A stretch of DNA of 37,462 bases from Geodermatophilaceae bacterium (GTDB taxonomy: Bacteria > Actinomycetota > Actinomycetes > Mycobacteriales > Geodermatophilaceae): the NCBI GenBank assembly GCA_013695685.1, contig JACCZY010000215.1, positions 1-37,462 of the forward strand, given 5' to 3'. The translations under genes were made by a program, and so were the position numbers. A model generated the notes under the pieces. It worked only from the letters and a program-made list of their open reading frames with translations. It made no database searches and was not told where the DNA came from. Positions 18,425-25,470 of this stretch are shown here, piece after piece; position 1 is the stretch's first letter, and each line of letters begins with the position of its first letter.

Positions 18425-18886
18425 ATGAGCAGCCCGACCGCCGAGACCAGCTCGATGACCACCGGCAAGCCGAGCGCGTCCTCCGACCTGGTGACGAGCC
18501 AGGGCAGGACCACCATCGCCGACGCCGTCGTACGCAAGATCGCCGGTGTGTCCGCCCGCGAAGTGTCAGGCGTGCACAAGCTGGGCACCGGTGGTGCCAG
18601 GGCCATGGGCGCGCTGCGTGAGCGCATCCCGGGCTCTTCGGGACCGAACGTGTCGCAGGGCGTCACGGTAGAGGTGGGCGAGCGGCAAGCCGCGATCGAC
18701 CTCGACATCGTCGTTGAGTACGGCGTCTCCATCGTCGATGTCGCTGCCTCCATCCGGCGCAACGTGATCACCTCGCTGCAGCGAATGACCGGCCTGGAAG
18801 TTACCGAGGTCAACGTCTCCGTCGACGACATCTACATCCCGGGCGACGACCAGCAGGAGCCGTCCGAGCCGCCGCGCGTGCAGTGA
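18425..18886 (+). CDS. Asp23/Gls24 family envelope stress protein
   Basis: A 153-residue canonical Asp23 protein. After a Ser/Thr-rich start it has TTIADAVVRKIAGVSAREVSGV, the VTVEVGERQAAIDLDIVVEYG strand pair and IRRNVITSLQRMTGLEVTEV with VNVSVDDIYIP, the most conserved part of the family. The C-terminus is acidic and Pro rich. In Staphylococcus, Asp23 is a highly abundant protein tethered under the membrane by AmaP, and its loss triggers cell-wall stress genes. The ATG has GAGGAG 5 nt upstream, stronger than its neighbours. It overlaps the next gene by GTGA. Confidence 0.93.
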   Translation: MSSPTAETSSMTTGKPSASSDLVTSQGRTTIADAVVRKIAGVSAREVSGVHKLGTGGARAMGALRERIPGSSGPNVSQGVTVEVGERQAAIDLDIVVEYGVSIVDVAASIRRNVITSLQRMTGLEVTEVNVSVDDIYIPGDDQQEPSEPPRVQ

Positions 18887-19206
18887 CCGCCCTACCGACG
18901 GTCCCGGACCCCGACGCGCTAGTGGCGGCGACGCTGGCCTGCCCGCACGTCGCGTCGATGAGCGGGGGACTGCTCGGCGAGGTGGCGACCTATCTGCCCG
19001 GACGACGGGTGCGCGGAATTCGGACCCGCCCCGATGGCGTCGAGGTGCACGTCATCGGGGTGTTCGGCCCGAGTGTCACCGAGATCGTCAGTCAGGTCAG
19101 GGCGGCCGTGGAACCGCTGGTGCGCGGCACGGAACTCACCGTCCACGTCGACGATCTCGCCGCCGATCTGGACGACCCAACAACGAAAGGTGCCCGCAGT
19201 GCTTAG
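18883..19206 (+). CDS. Small protein of unknown function in the Asp23 operon
   Basis: A 107-residue protein starting with GTG in a GTGA overlap with the preceding Asp23 gene, and overlapping the next gene by 8 nt. No membrane segment. The order of predicted helices and strands (ACPHVASMSGG, then RTRPDGVEVHVIGVFGPS, then a helix and ELTVHVDDLA) resembles the second half of an Asp23 domain, so it may be a divergent or shortened member, but the conserved closing helix-strand motif is missing. Its tight packing argues for a role in the same complex. Confidence 0.75.
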   Translation: MTALPTVPDPDALVAATLACPHVASMSGGLLGEVATYLPGRRVRGIRTRPDGVEVHVIGVFGPSVTEIVSQVRAAVEPLVRGTELTVHVDDLAADLDDPTTKGARSA

Positions 19207-19384
19207 TCCTAGTGTCCTCGGCGTCGTCGTCGGCCTCGCGCTCGGCTTCGCCGCCGCCTTCGGTGGCTTCTACGCGTTCCTCATCGTGGCGGTGTTCGCC
19301 GTCATCGGGTACGTCGCCGGTAAGGTGGTCGAGGGCGAGATCAATCTGGGCGCGTTCCTGGGCTCGCGCAGCGACCGCCGATGA
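19199..19384 (+). CDS. DUF2273-like small membrane protein
   Basis: A 61-residue protein that starts with GTG at 19199, 8 nt before the end of the previous gene, with GAAAGG 9 nt upstream. It is almost entirely two hydrophobic segments, VLGVVVGLALGFAAAFGGFY and FLIVAVFAVIGYVAGKVVEG. The second ends with the GYxxGKxxEGEI turn typical of DUF2273, small membrane proteins found in Asp23 operons of Firmicutes. It probably helps hold the Asp23 complex at the membrane. The stop overlaps the next start as ATGA. Confidence 0.85.
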   Translation: MLSPSVLGVVVGLALGFAAAFGGFYAFLIVAVFAVIGYVAGKVVEGEINLGAFLGSRSDRR

Positions 19385-19788
19385 CGGCGTACGCCGCGGC
19401 GGGGACCGTATCCAGTCTGAGGCAGTCCGACCCTGGCGGTCCCGGCCGGACGGTCATCGCCGACCGGGTAGTGGAACGTGTCGCCGCCCAGGCCGTGGCC
19501 GAAGTCGATCGTGCCACCGGGGTAGCGAGATCCATTCTCGGGGTCGCCCTCGGCGCGACAGATGAACGCACCCGAGCCAAGGTGAGCGCTGACGTCGACG
19601 GCGGCATCGTGTCCGTGCGCGTCATCCTTGCGGTGATCTGGCCGAGCCCGGTCAGGGCGGTGACCCGCGAAGTCCGCGAGCACGTGACCACACGGGTACA
19701 GGAACTGACCGGCCTGCGGGTTGCCGACGTCGACGTCCAGGTGTCGGAACTGCTGACCGCAACAACCCAACCGGCGCGGGTGCAGTGA
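19381..19788 (+). CDS. Asp23/Gls24 family protein (second stand-alone copy)
   Basis: A 135-residue Asp23 protein. It has VIADRVVERVAAQAVAEVDRATG, then KVSADVDGGIVSVRVILAVIW and the closing VREHVTTRVQELTGLRVADV with VDVQV. Thus three Asp23 domains are encoded by this operon (in the 17747, 18425 and 19381 genes), each with different flanks, suggesting hetero-oligomers. The ATG overlaps the upstream TGA and the stop overlaps the next GTG. Confidence 0.9.
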   Translation: MTAYAAAGTVSSLRQSDPGGPGRTVIADRVVERVAAQAVAEVDRATGVARSILGVALGATDERTRAKVSADVDGGIVSVRVILAVIWPSPVRAVTREVREHVTTRVQELTGLRVADVDVQVSELLTATTQPARVQ

Positions 19789-20327
19789 CCGTGAAACTCA
19801 CGAACCGGGTTCTTGCCGTGATGGTGGCGCTGGCCCTGCTGGTGCTCAGCGTGCTGGTCCTGGTCGAGATCGTGTGGATCCTCGCACTCGGCGGCACGCA
19901 ACCAGTCGTGTTGCCGTATCCCCCGGTGACCGACTATCTCGCCGAGCTGACTTGGAACAGCGCCCCTGCCCGGGCAATCCTGATCGGCTTGGTCATCGTC
20001 GGCCTGCTGCTCATCGCGGCCGAATTTCGGCGCAGCAAGCCGGGACTGCTCACGCTGGCCAGCAGCAGTGCCCCCGTCACGGCGGGCGTCGAACGCCGCA
20101 CGCTGCAGAAGGCGGCCGCCGCAGCGGCCACCGATGTTGACGGGATCAGCACCGCCAGAGCGCGGGTGTCACGGCGCCAGGTCAACGTGTCCGCGGTATC
20201 CGGGCTGCGGGACGGCGGCGGCTTGCAGGATCAGGTCGCGGCGCGGATGCAGTCCTGGATCGACGAACTGAACCTGGCCAGTCCACCGGCGCTGTCGGTC
20301 AAGGTCGACCAAGGGAGGTCCAGGTGA
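19785..20327 (+). CDS. DUF6286-like membrane protein
   Basis: A 180-residue protein with two N-terminal membrane helices (VMVALALLVLSVLVLVEIVW and ILIGLVIVGLLLIAAEF) and a cytoplasmic C-terminal part. In the C-terminal part GVERRTLQKAAAAAATDVDG and SRARVSRRQVNVSAVS-like strands (seen as ARVSRRQVNVSA) look like half of an Asp23-type fold. Actinobacterial Asp23 clusters carry such proteins, annotated DUF6286. The GTG at 19785 overlaps the previous stop as GTGA. Likely a membrane partner of the Asp23 proteins; the exact role is unknown. Confidence 0.8.
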   Translation: MTVKLTNRVLAVMVALALLVLSVLVLVEIVWILALGGTQPVVLPYPPVTDYLAELTWNSAPARAILIGLVIVGLLLIAAEFRRSKPGLLTLASSSAPVTAGVERRTLQKAAAAAATDVDGISTARARVSRRQVNVSAVSGLRDGGGLQDQVAARMQSWIDELNLASPPALSVKVDQGRSR

Positions 20328-20920
20328 CGCTGCCCGCGCTGGACCGAACCCCCGTGGCCACCCGGACGAATCGAGTCGGCCTGCTGCTGCTGGGCCTGCT
20401 GCTGCTTGCCGGCGGCGTGGTGGGTCTCGTCGTGAGCTTCGGTGGCTTCGGCGACGGCCGGCAGCAGCGCCCGGCTCTGGATCCGGCCACCCGGTCCTTC
20501 GCCGCCGAGAACACGTGGTTCTGGATCGCCGTAGCGGGGGTCGCACTCCTCGTGGCCATCCTCGCGCTGCTATGGCTGCGGGCTCAGCTGTCGACGAGCC
20601 GCCTGAACACCATCAACCTCGAATCCGACCGCTCACGGGGGGCCACGAGTCTCGAGGTATCCGCGCTCGAGCGGGCGTGCTCGGGCGAGCTCGAGTCCCG
20701 ACGCGGCATCGGCCGGGCGAGCGCCGTGATGCTGGGAAGCCAATACTACCAACGGCTTGTCCTGCTCATCTCCCTGGATGGCCGCGAGCCACTGCGAGCG
20801 GTCGACAACGGAATCCAGTCAGAAGTGTTACCCAAAGTCAGGCAGGCATTGGAGAATCCGGACCTGCCGGTACGGATCGAATACCGGCTCGCCACGCACC
20901 CTGTCAGGGTGGCCAGCTAA
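20324..20920 (+). CDS. amaP: AmaP-like Asp23 membrane anchor
   Basis: A 198-residue protein with two membrane helices, VGLLLLGLLLLAGGVVGLVV and WIAVAGVALLVAILALLWLR, separated by a short outside loop (about residues 45–65). A cytoplasmic domain begins QLSTSRLNTINLES and includes VSALERACSGELES and a strand-rich end. This layout is that of AmaP, the anchor that binds Asp23 under the membrane in Staphylococcus. The GTG overlaps the upstream stop. It is the last gene of the overlapping run; a hairpin follows. Confidence 0.82.
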   Translation: MTLPALDRTPVATRTNRVGLLLLGLLLLAGGVVGLVVSFGGFGDGRQQRPALDPATRSFAAENTWFWIAVAGVALLVAILALLWLRAQLSTSRLNTINLESDRSRGATSLEVSALERACSGELESRRGIGRASAVMLGSQYYQRLVLLISLDGREPLRAVDNGIQSEVLPKVRQALENPDLPVRIEYRLATHPVRVAS

Positions 20921-20950
20921 AGGAACTACATCAATTCGCTAGTCGCTAGA

Positions 20951-20976
20951 CCCATGTCCGAATACCCGGATGTGGG
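20951..20976. terminator. 10-bp stem-loop between the AmaP-like and PRC-barrel genes
   Basis: CCCATGTCCG (20951–20960) pairs with CGGATGTGGG (20967–20976) over 10 bp including two G·U pairs, around a 6-nt loop. It lies 30 nt after the AmaP-like stop and 31 nt before the PRC-barrel ATG. It could terminate or weaken read-through, or act in the 5' leader of the next gene. Confidence 0.45.
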
Positions 20977-21007
20977 AAACGGTTCGGTTAGTTTCGGAGG
21001 ATGAGTA

Positions 21008-21886
21008 ATGCTCAGCAACAACGACGTCCAAGATGTGATGGGCTCCCCGGTACACGACGCGTCGGGAGAGAAGATCGGCAAGGCGGGGCAGGTCTATCTC
21101 GACGACGAATCGGGCGCACCGGAGTGGGTCACCGTCAGCACCGGTCTGTTCGGCACCAAGGAAAGCTTCGTGCCGGTCACGCAGGCCAGCTTCACCGACG
21201 GTGTCCTCACCGTCCCGGTAGCCAAGAGCACCGTGAAGGACGCTCCTCAGATCGACGAGGACGGTCACCTGAGTCCTGAGCAGGAGGCGGAGCTGTACAG
21301 GCACTACGGCCTGCAGTTCGAGGGTTCCGGCCAGCAGGACATGCCAGACCAGGGCATGGCGACGGGCCAGGGCGCCGGGCAGAACTACCGGTCCGACGAC
21401 GACCGCCGCGACCGGACGGGTGAGGCTGGCGTCGAGGGCCGGGATACCTCCGGCCCGACAACGGACGACGCGATGACGCGCTCGGAGGAGCAGTTGAACG
21501 TCGGCACCGAGAAGGTGCAGACCGGTCGGGCCCGGCTGCGCAAGTACGTCACCACCGACACCGAGACCGTTCAGGTCCCCGTCAGCCGGGAGGAGGTTCG
21601 TGTCGAGCGCGAGCCGATCACCGAGGGCAACCGCGGCGACGCGGTGGCCGGCGGCGACCTGACCGAGGAGGAGCACGAGGTCACGCTGACCGAGGAGCGG
21701 GCCGTGGTGAGCAAGGAGACCGTGCCGGTCGAGCGGGTCAAGCTGGGCACCGAGACCGTGCAGGACACCCAGCAGGTCTCCGAGGAGGTCCGCTCGGAGC
21801 AGATCGACGTGGACGGTGACACCGACCGCACCGACCGCACCGACCGCACCGCCGGCACCACCGACCGCGACGAGCCGCGGCGCTAA
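21008..21886 (+). CDS. PRC-barrel and DUF2382 stress protein
   Basis: A 292-residue, very acidic and hydrophilic protein. Residues about 5–80 are a PRC-barrel (MGSPVHDASGEKIGKAGQVY, then PEWVTVSTGLFGTKESFVPV). A Gly/Asp/Gln-rich linker follows. Residues about 160–275 are a DUF2382 (YsnF-type) domain: RLRKYVTTDTETVQVPVSRE, VRVEREPITEG, EEEHEVTLTEERAVVSKET, VPVERVKLGTETV. The tail has three tandem D/RT codons. Bacillus YsnF is a general-stress protein. The ATG at 21008 has GGAGG 7 nt upstream; an out-of-frame ATG at 21001 is not used. Confidence 0.9.
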   Translation: MLSNNDVQDVMGSPVHDASGEKIGKAGQVYLDDESGAPEWVTVSTGLFGTKESFVPVTQASFTDGVLTVPVAKSTVKDAPQIDEDGHLSPEQEAELYRHYGLQFEGSGQQDMPDQGMATGQGAGQNYRSDDDRRDRTGEAGVEGRDTSGPTTDDAMTRSEEQLNVGTEKVQTGRARLRKYVTTDTETVQVPVSREEVRVEREPITEGNRGDAVAGGDLTEEEHEVTLTEERAVVSKETVPVERVKLGTETVQDTQQVSEEVRSEQIDVDGDTDRTDRTDRTAGTTDRDEPRR

Positions 21887-21893
21887 GCATGAC

Positions 21894-21914
21894 TGGCGGC
21901 TCGCCGAGTCGCCA
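21894..21914. terminator. Stem-loop after the PRC-barrel gene
   Basis: TGGCG-G-CTC pairs with GAG-T-CGCCA around a GCC loop: a 9-bp stem with one G·U pair, 7 nt after the stop codon. No T-tract follows. Likely a terminator or processing site, since the next gene has its own AAAGGAG site. Confidence 0.5.
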
Positions 21915-21968
21915 GGTAGTTGCGGGCATGGGGTTTCCTGTTCCCGAACGTAGAGAAAGGAGCTCCAC

Positions 21969-22706
21969 ATGGACATCGGACAGTCGTTGTCTAATGCGCT
22001 GGATTCGGTACTCGAATTCTTGCCAAAGCTGATCGGGTTCTTGCTGATCCTGATCATCGGCTACATCATCGCCAAGATCATCGCCAAGATCATCACCAAG
22101 GTGCTGCAGAAGTTCGGCTTCGACAAGGCCGTGGAGAAAGGCGGGGTGAAGAAGGCGCTGGACAAGAGTCAGTACGACGCCTCGGACATCCTGGCCAAGA
22201 TAGTGTTCTACGCGGTGATGCTGTTCGTGCTGTCGACGGCCTTCGGGGTCTTCGGAGACAATCCGATTAGCGACTACCTCGCAGCGATCATCGGGTACCT
22301 GCCCAAGGTGTTCGTCGCGATTCTCATCGTCGTGATCGCCTCGGCCATCGCAGCCGGCGCCAAGAGCCTTATTCAGAACAGCCTCGGCGGACTGTCATAT
22401 GGTGCGGTGCTGGCCAATGTAGTCTCGGTGCTGATCCTTGCTCTCGGAGTCATCGCCGCGCTCAACCAGCTCCAGATCGCGGAGAACGTCGTCAACGGGC
22501 TGCTCTACGCAGGTCTAGCCGCACTCGTTGGTGTGATCGTGGTTGCCGTTGGCGGTGGTGGTATCAAGCCGATGACTTCTCGCTGGGAGCAGACGCTGGC
22601 CAAGTACGACGAGGAGAAGCCGAGGATGGCCGAGCAGGTCCGCAACGCCCCCAGCGTCAAGGACCAGGCCGCGCAGGCCAGGGACGAGACTCAGGCTTAC
22701 CGCTAG
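21969..22706 (+). CDS. TM-helix (MscS-related) membrane protein
   Basis: A 245-residue membrane protein. Repeated segments such as LPKLIGFLLILIIGYIIAKI and YLPKVFVAILIVVIASAIAA are the conserved TM-helix repeat (pfam TM_helix) found in cyanobacterial CmpX and some MscS-related proteins. Between them a basic amphipathic segment (KVLQKFGFDKAVEKGGVKKA) resembles the loop before the pore in small-conductance channels. A full MscS pore/vestibule domain is absent. The last about 45 residues are charged and cytoplasmic. It follows AAAGGAG 6 nt before the ATG. An osmotic or envelope-tension role fits the stress cluster but is inferred. Confidence 0.83.
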   Translation: MDIGQSLSNALDSVLEFLPKLIGFLLILIIGYIIAKIIAKIITKVLQKFGFDKAVEKGGVKKALDKSQYDASDILAKIVFYAVMLFVLSTAFGVFGDNPISDYLAAIIGYLPKVFVAILIVVIASAIAAGAKSLIQNSLGGLSYGAVLANVVSVLILALGVIAALNQLQIAENVVNGLLYAGLAALVGVIVVAVGGGGIKPMTSRWEQTLAKYDEEKPRMAEQVRNAPSVKDQAAQARDETQAYR

Positions 22707-22783
22707 CAGTCGCTCGACCGGACTGGTGCCGCCAACCAAAGCGGCGGGTCGACCCACCGATTGATCAGAAGAGGAGCACCACC

Positions 22784-22969
22784 ATGCAGATCCCCAAGGA
22801 ACAGATCATGGAATTACTCAAGTCGCGTGGCGACAAGAGCCAGGCAGATCAGGCCGACTCCGAGCTGCCCGACCAGGTGGACACCGAGAAGGACCAGGGC
22901 TTGCTGAGCAAGTTCAACATCAATCCGCAAGACCTTATGGGCGGGTTGGGTGGCAAGCTCGGCCTGTAG
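22784..22969 (+). CDS. Small conserved-looking protein of unknown function
   Basis: A 61-residue protein with a good ribosome site (GAGGAG 8 nt before the ATG). It has an N-terminal charged helix (IPKEQIMELLKSRGD), a central acidic stretch ending LPDQVDTEKDQGLL, and a C-terminal SKFNINPQDLMGGLGGKLGL. No membrane segment and no cysteine. Composition and codon use match the neighbours, so I call it real. The GxxGGKxG tail is similar to small proteins seen near stress genes in actinobacteria, but I can give no function. Confidence 0.72.
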   Translation: MQIPKEQIMELLKSRGDKSQADQADSELPDQVDTEKDQGLLSKFNINPQDLMGGLGGKLGL

Positions 22970-22980
22970 CCGCTACGACA

Positions 22981-23023
22981 CAGTGCCGGGCGGAGGTCTC
23001 CCTGAGGCCTCCACTCGGCACTG
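22981..23023. terminator. Strong stem-loop ending the stress cluster
   Basis: CAGTGCCG (22981–22988) pairs with CGGCACTG (23016–23023), and inside it GGAGG (22992–22996) pairs with CCTCC (23008–23012). This two-part stem starts 11 nt after the 61-residue protein's stop and is the strongest hairpin on the plus strand here. No T-tract follows. Confidence 0.65.
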
Positions 23024-23078
23024 CAGATGACGTCCGGACCGAGGATCGGTAGCGACAGATGGACTTTAGGTTGCCCGC

Positions 23079-23348
23079 GTGATGCCGTCCCGGTCTGGAC
23101 CATCGGCGGCTGATGCACGGCGCGAGTTCCGTCGGTTCGTGCTCGAACATCATCCCGACCGGGGTGGGGACCCGGAGGTGTTCCGGGCGGGGGTGACGGC
23201 CTACCGCACAGCGGGGACAGCGCACGGCATCGATCCACCGCGATATCCTCCGGTTGCGGTATACCGGCGACGTCGCGGCCCCGCGGCGGTCATCGACCGC
23301 CTGCGCCGCACCCGTGAGAGCCGTCGGCGCCGCCCCCGGGTCCGGTGA
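23079..23348 (+). CDS. Truncated J-domain-like basic protein
   Basis: An 89-residue protein. Residues about 13–45 read ARREFRRFVLEHHPDRGGDP then EVFRAGVTAYR, which is helix II, the HPD loop (His25-Pro26-Asp27) and helix III of a DnaJ J-domain. Helix I is missing, so the domain is incomplete. The HPD tripeptide is what stimulates DnaK ATPase. The C-terminal 40 residues are extremely Arg rich (YRRRRGP, RLRRTRESRRRRPRVR) and may bind nucleic acid or membrane. GTG at 23079 or ATG at 23082 are equally possible starts; the ribosome site is weak. It lies between the stress cluster and oleA. Confidence 0.65.
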   Translation: MMPSRSGPSAADARREFRRFVLEHHPDRGGDPEVFRAGVTAYRTAGTAHGIDPPRYPPVAVYRRRRGPAAVIDRLRRTRESRRRRPRVR

Positions 23349-23486
23349 CAGCGGTCCTCCTGCACGCGTTCGTCCTCGCCCGGTTGTGGGCAGTCCTGTC
23401 GGACGGACACGATGACAGAGCAGGCCGCTCACCGCGATCTGTGATTTCCTGCGGGCGAGCCGCAGCTACCAGCTGGGATCGAAAAC

Positions 23487-24515
23487 TTGGCAAAGGCAGT
23501 CCAGCGCTACCGCAACGTGGTCATCAGCGGTCTCGCGCACCTCGACGCACCCCATGTACTCACTTCTGCCGACATCGAGGAGGAGTTGGCTCCGGCGCTG
23601 CGGCGGCTACGACTGCGCCCAGGGTTGATGGAACACGTCGCGGGCATCTCCGAACGCCGCGTCTGGGAGATCGGCACGATGCCCAGCACCGCCGCCGCTT
23701 CGGTCGGCGAGCTGGCTCTCACTAGGAGCGCTGTGGCATCGCAGGACATCGGCGTACTCGTCAACACCTCGGTGGACCGCGACTACCTCGAGCCGTCCAC
23801 GGCCAGCATCGTGCACGGCAGGCTCGGGCTCCCCACGACGGCGCTCAACTTCGACCTGGGCAACGCCTGCCTGGGTTTCCTCAACGGGATGAGCCTGGTC
23901 GCGGCGATGATCGAGCAGGGCGAGATCGACCACGGCCTCGTCGTCGACGCCGAGGGGAGCCGCTTCGTCGTGGAGTCCACCATCGCCCGGCTGCTGGCCG
24001 ACGCCACGCCCGCCGCGTTTCGCGCACAGTTCGCGACCCTCACGCTCGGCTCCGGGGCGGCGGCGATGGTGCTGTCCCGCGCCGACCTCGTCGAGGGCGG
24101 ACACCCATACCTCGGTGGGCTGTCCCGTGCCGGCACCGAGCACGCCCTGCTCTGCACCGGGAAGCGTGAGGAGATGACCACCGACGCCCATCGCCTGCTC
24201 CTCGCCGGTCTGGAGATCGCCGCCACCACCTGGAAGGAAGCGGTGGACACCTTCGACTGGGATCCCAGGGGCTTCGACCTGTACGCCGTCCACCAGATCA
24301 GCAAGGTGCACACCCGAGCCATCTGCGACACCCTGAACCTGGATGAGAGCAGCTTCCCGCTGATCTATCCGACGTTCGGCAACATCGGCCCGGCCTCGAT
24401 CCCGACGGTGCTGTCCAAGTCAGCACAGGACGGGCGGCTGTCCGCGGGCGACCGGGTCATCCTGATGGGCATCGGGAGCGGGATCAACGCCACTGCCGCG
24501 GAAGTGCTTTGGTGA
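23487..24515 (+). CDS. oleA: OleA: head-to-head acyl-CoA condensing enzyme
   Basis: A 342-residue thiolase-fold protein related to FabH. OleA joins two fatty acyl-CoAs to a 2-alkyl-3-ketoacid. Catalytic Cys128 lies in NFDLGNACLGFLNG, the His in YAVHQISKVH, and the Asn in YPTFGNIGPASIP. A Glu in RDYLEPSTA corresponds to the OleA-specific glutamate that separates it from FabH. The start is a TTG at 23487 with only a weak ribosome site. Hairpin CTGCGG-GCGAG-CCGCAG at 23449–23465 lies just upstream in the 138-nt gap, which holds no gene. The oleB, oleC and oleD neighbours confirm the role. Confidence 0.93.
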   Translation: MAKAVQRYRNVVISGLAHLDAPHVLTSADIEEELAPALRRLRLRPGLMEHVAGISERRVWEIGTMPSTAAASVGELALTRSAVASQDIGVLVNTSVDRDYLEPSTASIVHGRLGLPTTALNFDLGNACLGFLNGMSLVAAMIEQGEIDHGLVVDAEGSRFVVESTIARLLADATPAAFRAQFATLTLGSGAAAMVLSRADLVEGGHPYLGGLSRAGTEHALLCTGKREEMTTDAHRLLLAGLEIAATTWKEAVDTFDWDPRGFDLYAVHQISKVHTRAICDTLNLDESSFPLIYPTFGNIGPASIPTVLSKSAQDGRLSAGDRVILMGIGSGINATAAEVLW

Positions 24516-24519
24516 GGCT

Positions 24520-24573
24520 GTGACCCCGGCTAGCTCAGTCCCTTCCGCTGCTGCTGTGTGCTCACGGACGCAG
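24520..24573 (+). repeat. RTGA-bounded start-site repeat, copy at oleA|oleB
   Basis: From the GTGA start of oleB to CGGACGCAG, this segment aligns with the minus strand of the hisF-locus unit. TCCGCTGCTGCTGTGTGCTC and the next 11 bases match it at 27 of 31 positions. Translated, VPSAAAVCSRT parallels [11 protein letters not shown] of the hisF mini-ORF. Only the start-proximal part is present; the far end merges into oleB. Confidence 0.68.
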
Positions 24574-25470
24574 CTCGACTCGTTGTTCCCCGCCGTCTGG
24601 CGCACGACGACCATCGGTGGGCTGACCTACGCCTACGTCGACGAGGGCGTCGGCCACCCTGTCGTGCTCGTGCACGGCAATCCCACCTGGTCCTTTCACT
24701 TCCGGTCGCTGGTCGATCGGCTGCCGGCTGCCGGTTACCGTGTCGTTGCGCCCGACCACATCGGCATGGGCCGATCGGCGAAGCCGACGCGGACCGGCTA
24801 CCCGCACACGTTGGCGCGCCGGGTGGCCGACTTCACCGAGTTCATGGCCGCCGTCGTCCCCGACGGCCCGGTCACCCTGGTGGTGCACGACTGGGGCGGG
24901 TCGATCGCGTTGACCTGGGCGGTCGCCCATCCGGACCGGATCGCCCGCCTGGTCCTGCTCAACACCGCAGCCTTCCCCCTTCCGGCCGGCAAGGGTCTGC
25001 CGTTGGCACTGCGTGCGACCCGGACACCGCTGGGCGCCCTCGCCGTCCTCTACGGCAACGCCTTCGCTGTCGGTGCGGCACTGCTCGGTGCGCGCCGTCG
25101 GCTGCCCGCACCCGTGCGCCGGGGCTACCTCGCGCCGTACGACCGGCCGAGCCGGCGGGTCGCCGTACTGGAGTTCGTCCGCGACATCCCGGTGCGCACC
25201 GGCGATCCGGCGCACGCGGTGCTACGCGACACCGAGCAGCGGCTGGCTGTGTTCCGGGACCGTCCGGTGCTGATCTGTTGGGGGATGCGGGACTTCGTGC
25301 TGGACGCGGACATCCTGCGTCGATGGCTGGAGATCTTCCCGGCTGCCGACGTGCACCGGTTCGCCGACGCCGGCCACTACGTTATGGAGGACGCGACCGA
25401 GGCCGTCGGAGATCTGGTGGTAGAACTCCTGGCGCGCCCGAGCAGCGCCGCGCCGGCCGGGGCACGTTGA
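24520..25470 (+). CDS. oleB: OleB: beta-lactone decarboxylase (haloalkane-dehalogenase fold)
   Basis: A 316-residue α/β-hydrolase of the haloalkane dehalogenase type. OleB removes CO2 from the β-lactone made by OleC to give the cis-olefin. Visible are HGNPTWSFHFR, nucleophile Asp124 in VVHDWGGSIAL, the RDFVLD acid region and His286 in DAGHYVMED. The GTG at 24520 is 4 nt after the oleA stop. The first about 18 residues (MTPASSVPSAAAVCSRTQ) are not part of the family fold and are encoded by a repeat shared with the hisF leader, so the ancestral start may have been further in. In many actinobacteria OleB and OleC are fused; here they are separate with a TTGA overlap. Confidence 0.92.
   Translation: MTPASSVPSAAAVCSRTQLDSLFPAVWRTTTIGGLTYAYVDEGVGHPVVLVHGNPTWSFHFRSLVDRLPAAGYRVVAPDHIGMGRSAKPTRTGYPHTLARRVADFTEFMAAVVPDGPVTLVVHDWGGSIALTWAVAHPDRIARLVLLNTAAFPLPAGKGLPLALRATRTPLGALAVLYGNAFAVGAALLGARRRLPAPVRRGYLAPYDRPSRRVAVLEFVRDIPVRTGDPAHAVLRDTEQRLAVFRDRPVLICWGMRDFVLDADILRRWLEIFPAADVHRFADAGHYVMEDATEAVGDLVVELLARPSSAAPAGAR

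Noticed and set aside
22728-22755. Possible hairpin GCCGC/GCGGC followed by palindrome GGGTCGACCC between the TM-helix gene and the 61-residue gene.
   Set aside because: Five-base arms and a common palindrome are expected by chance at this GC content; not listed as a feature.
24558-25466. A long open frame running through oleB in another phase and joining oleC.
   Set aside because: It is oleB read out of frame; the translation is Arg/Pro/Gly-rich with no family match. oleC starts at the TTG 25467.
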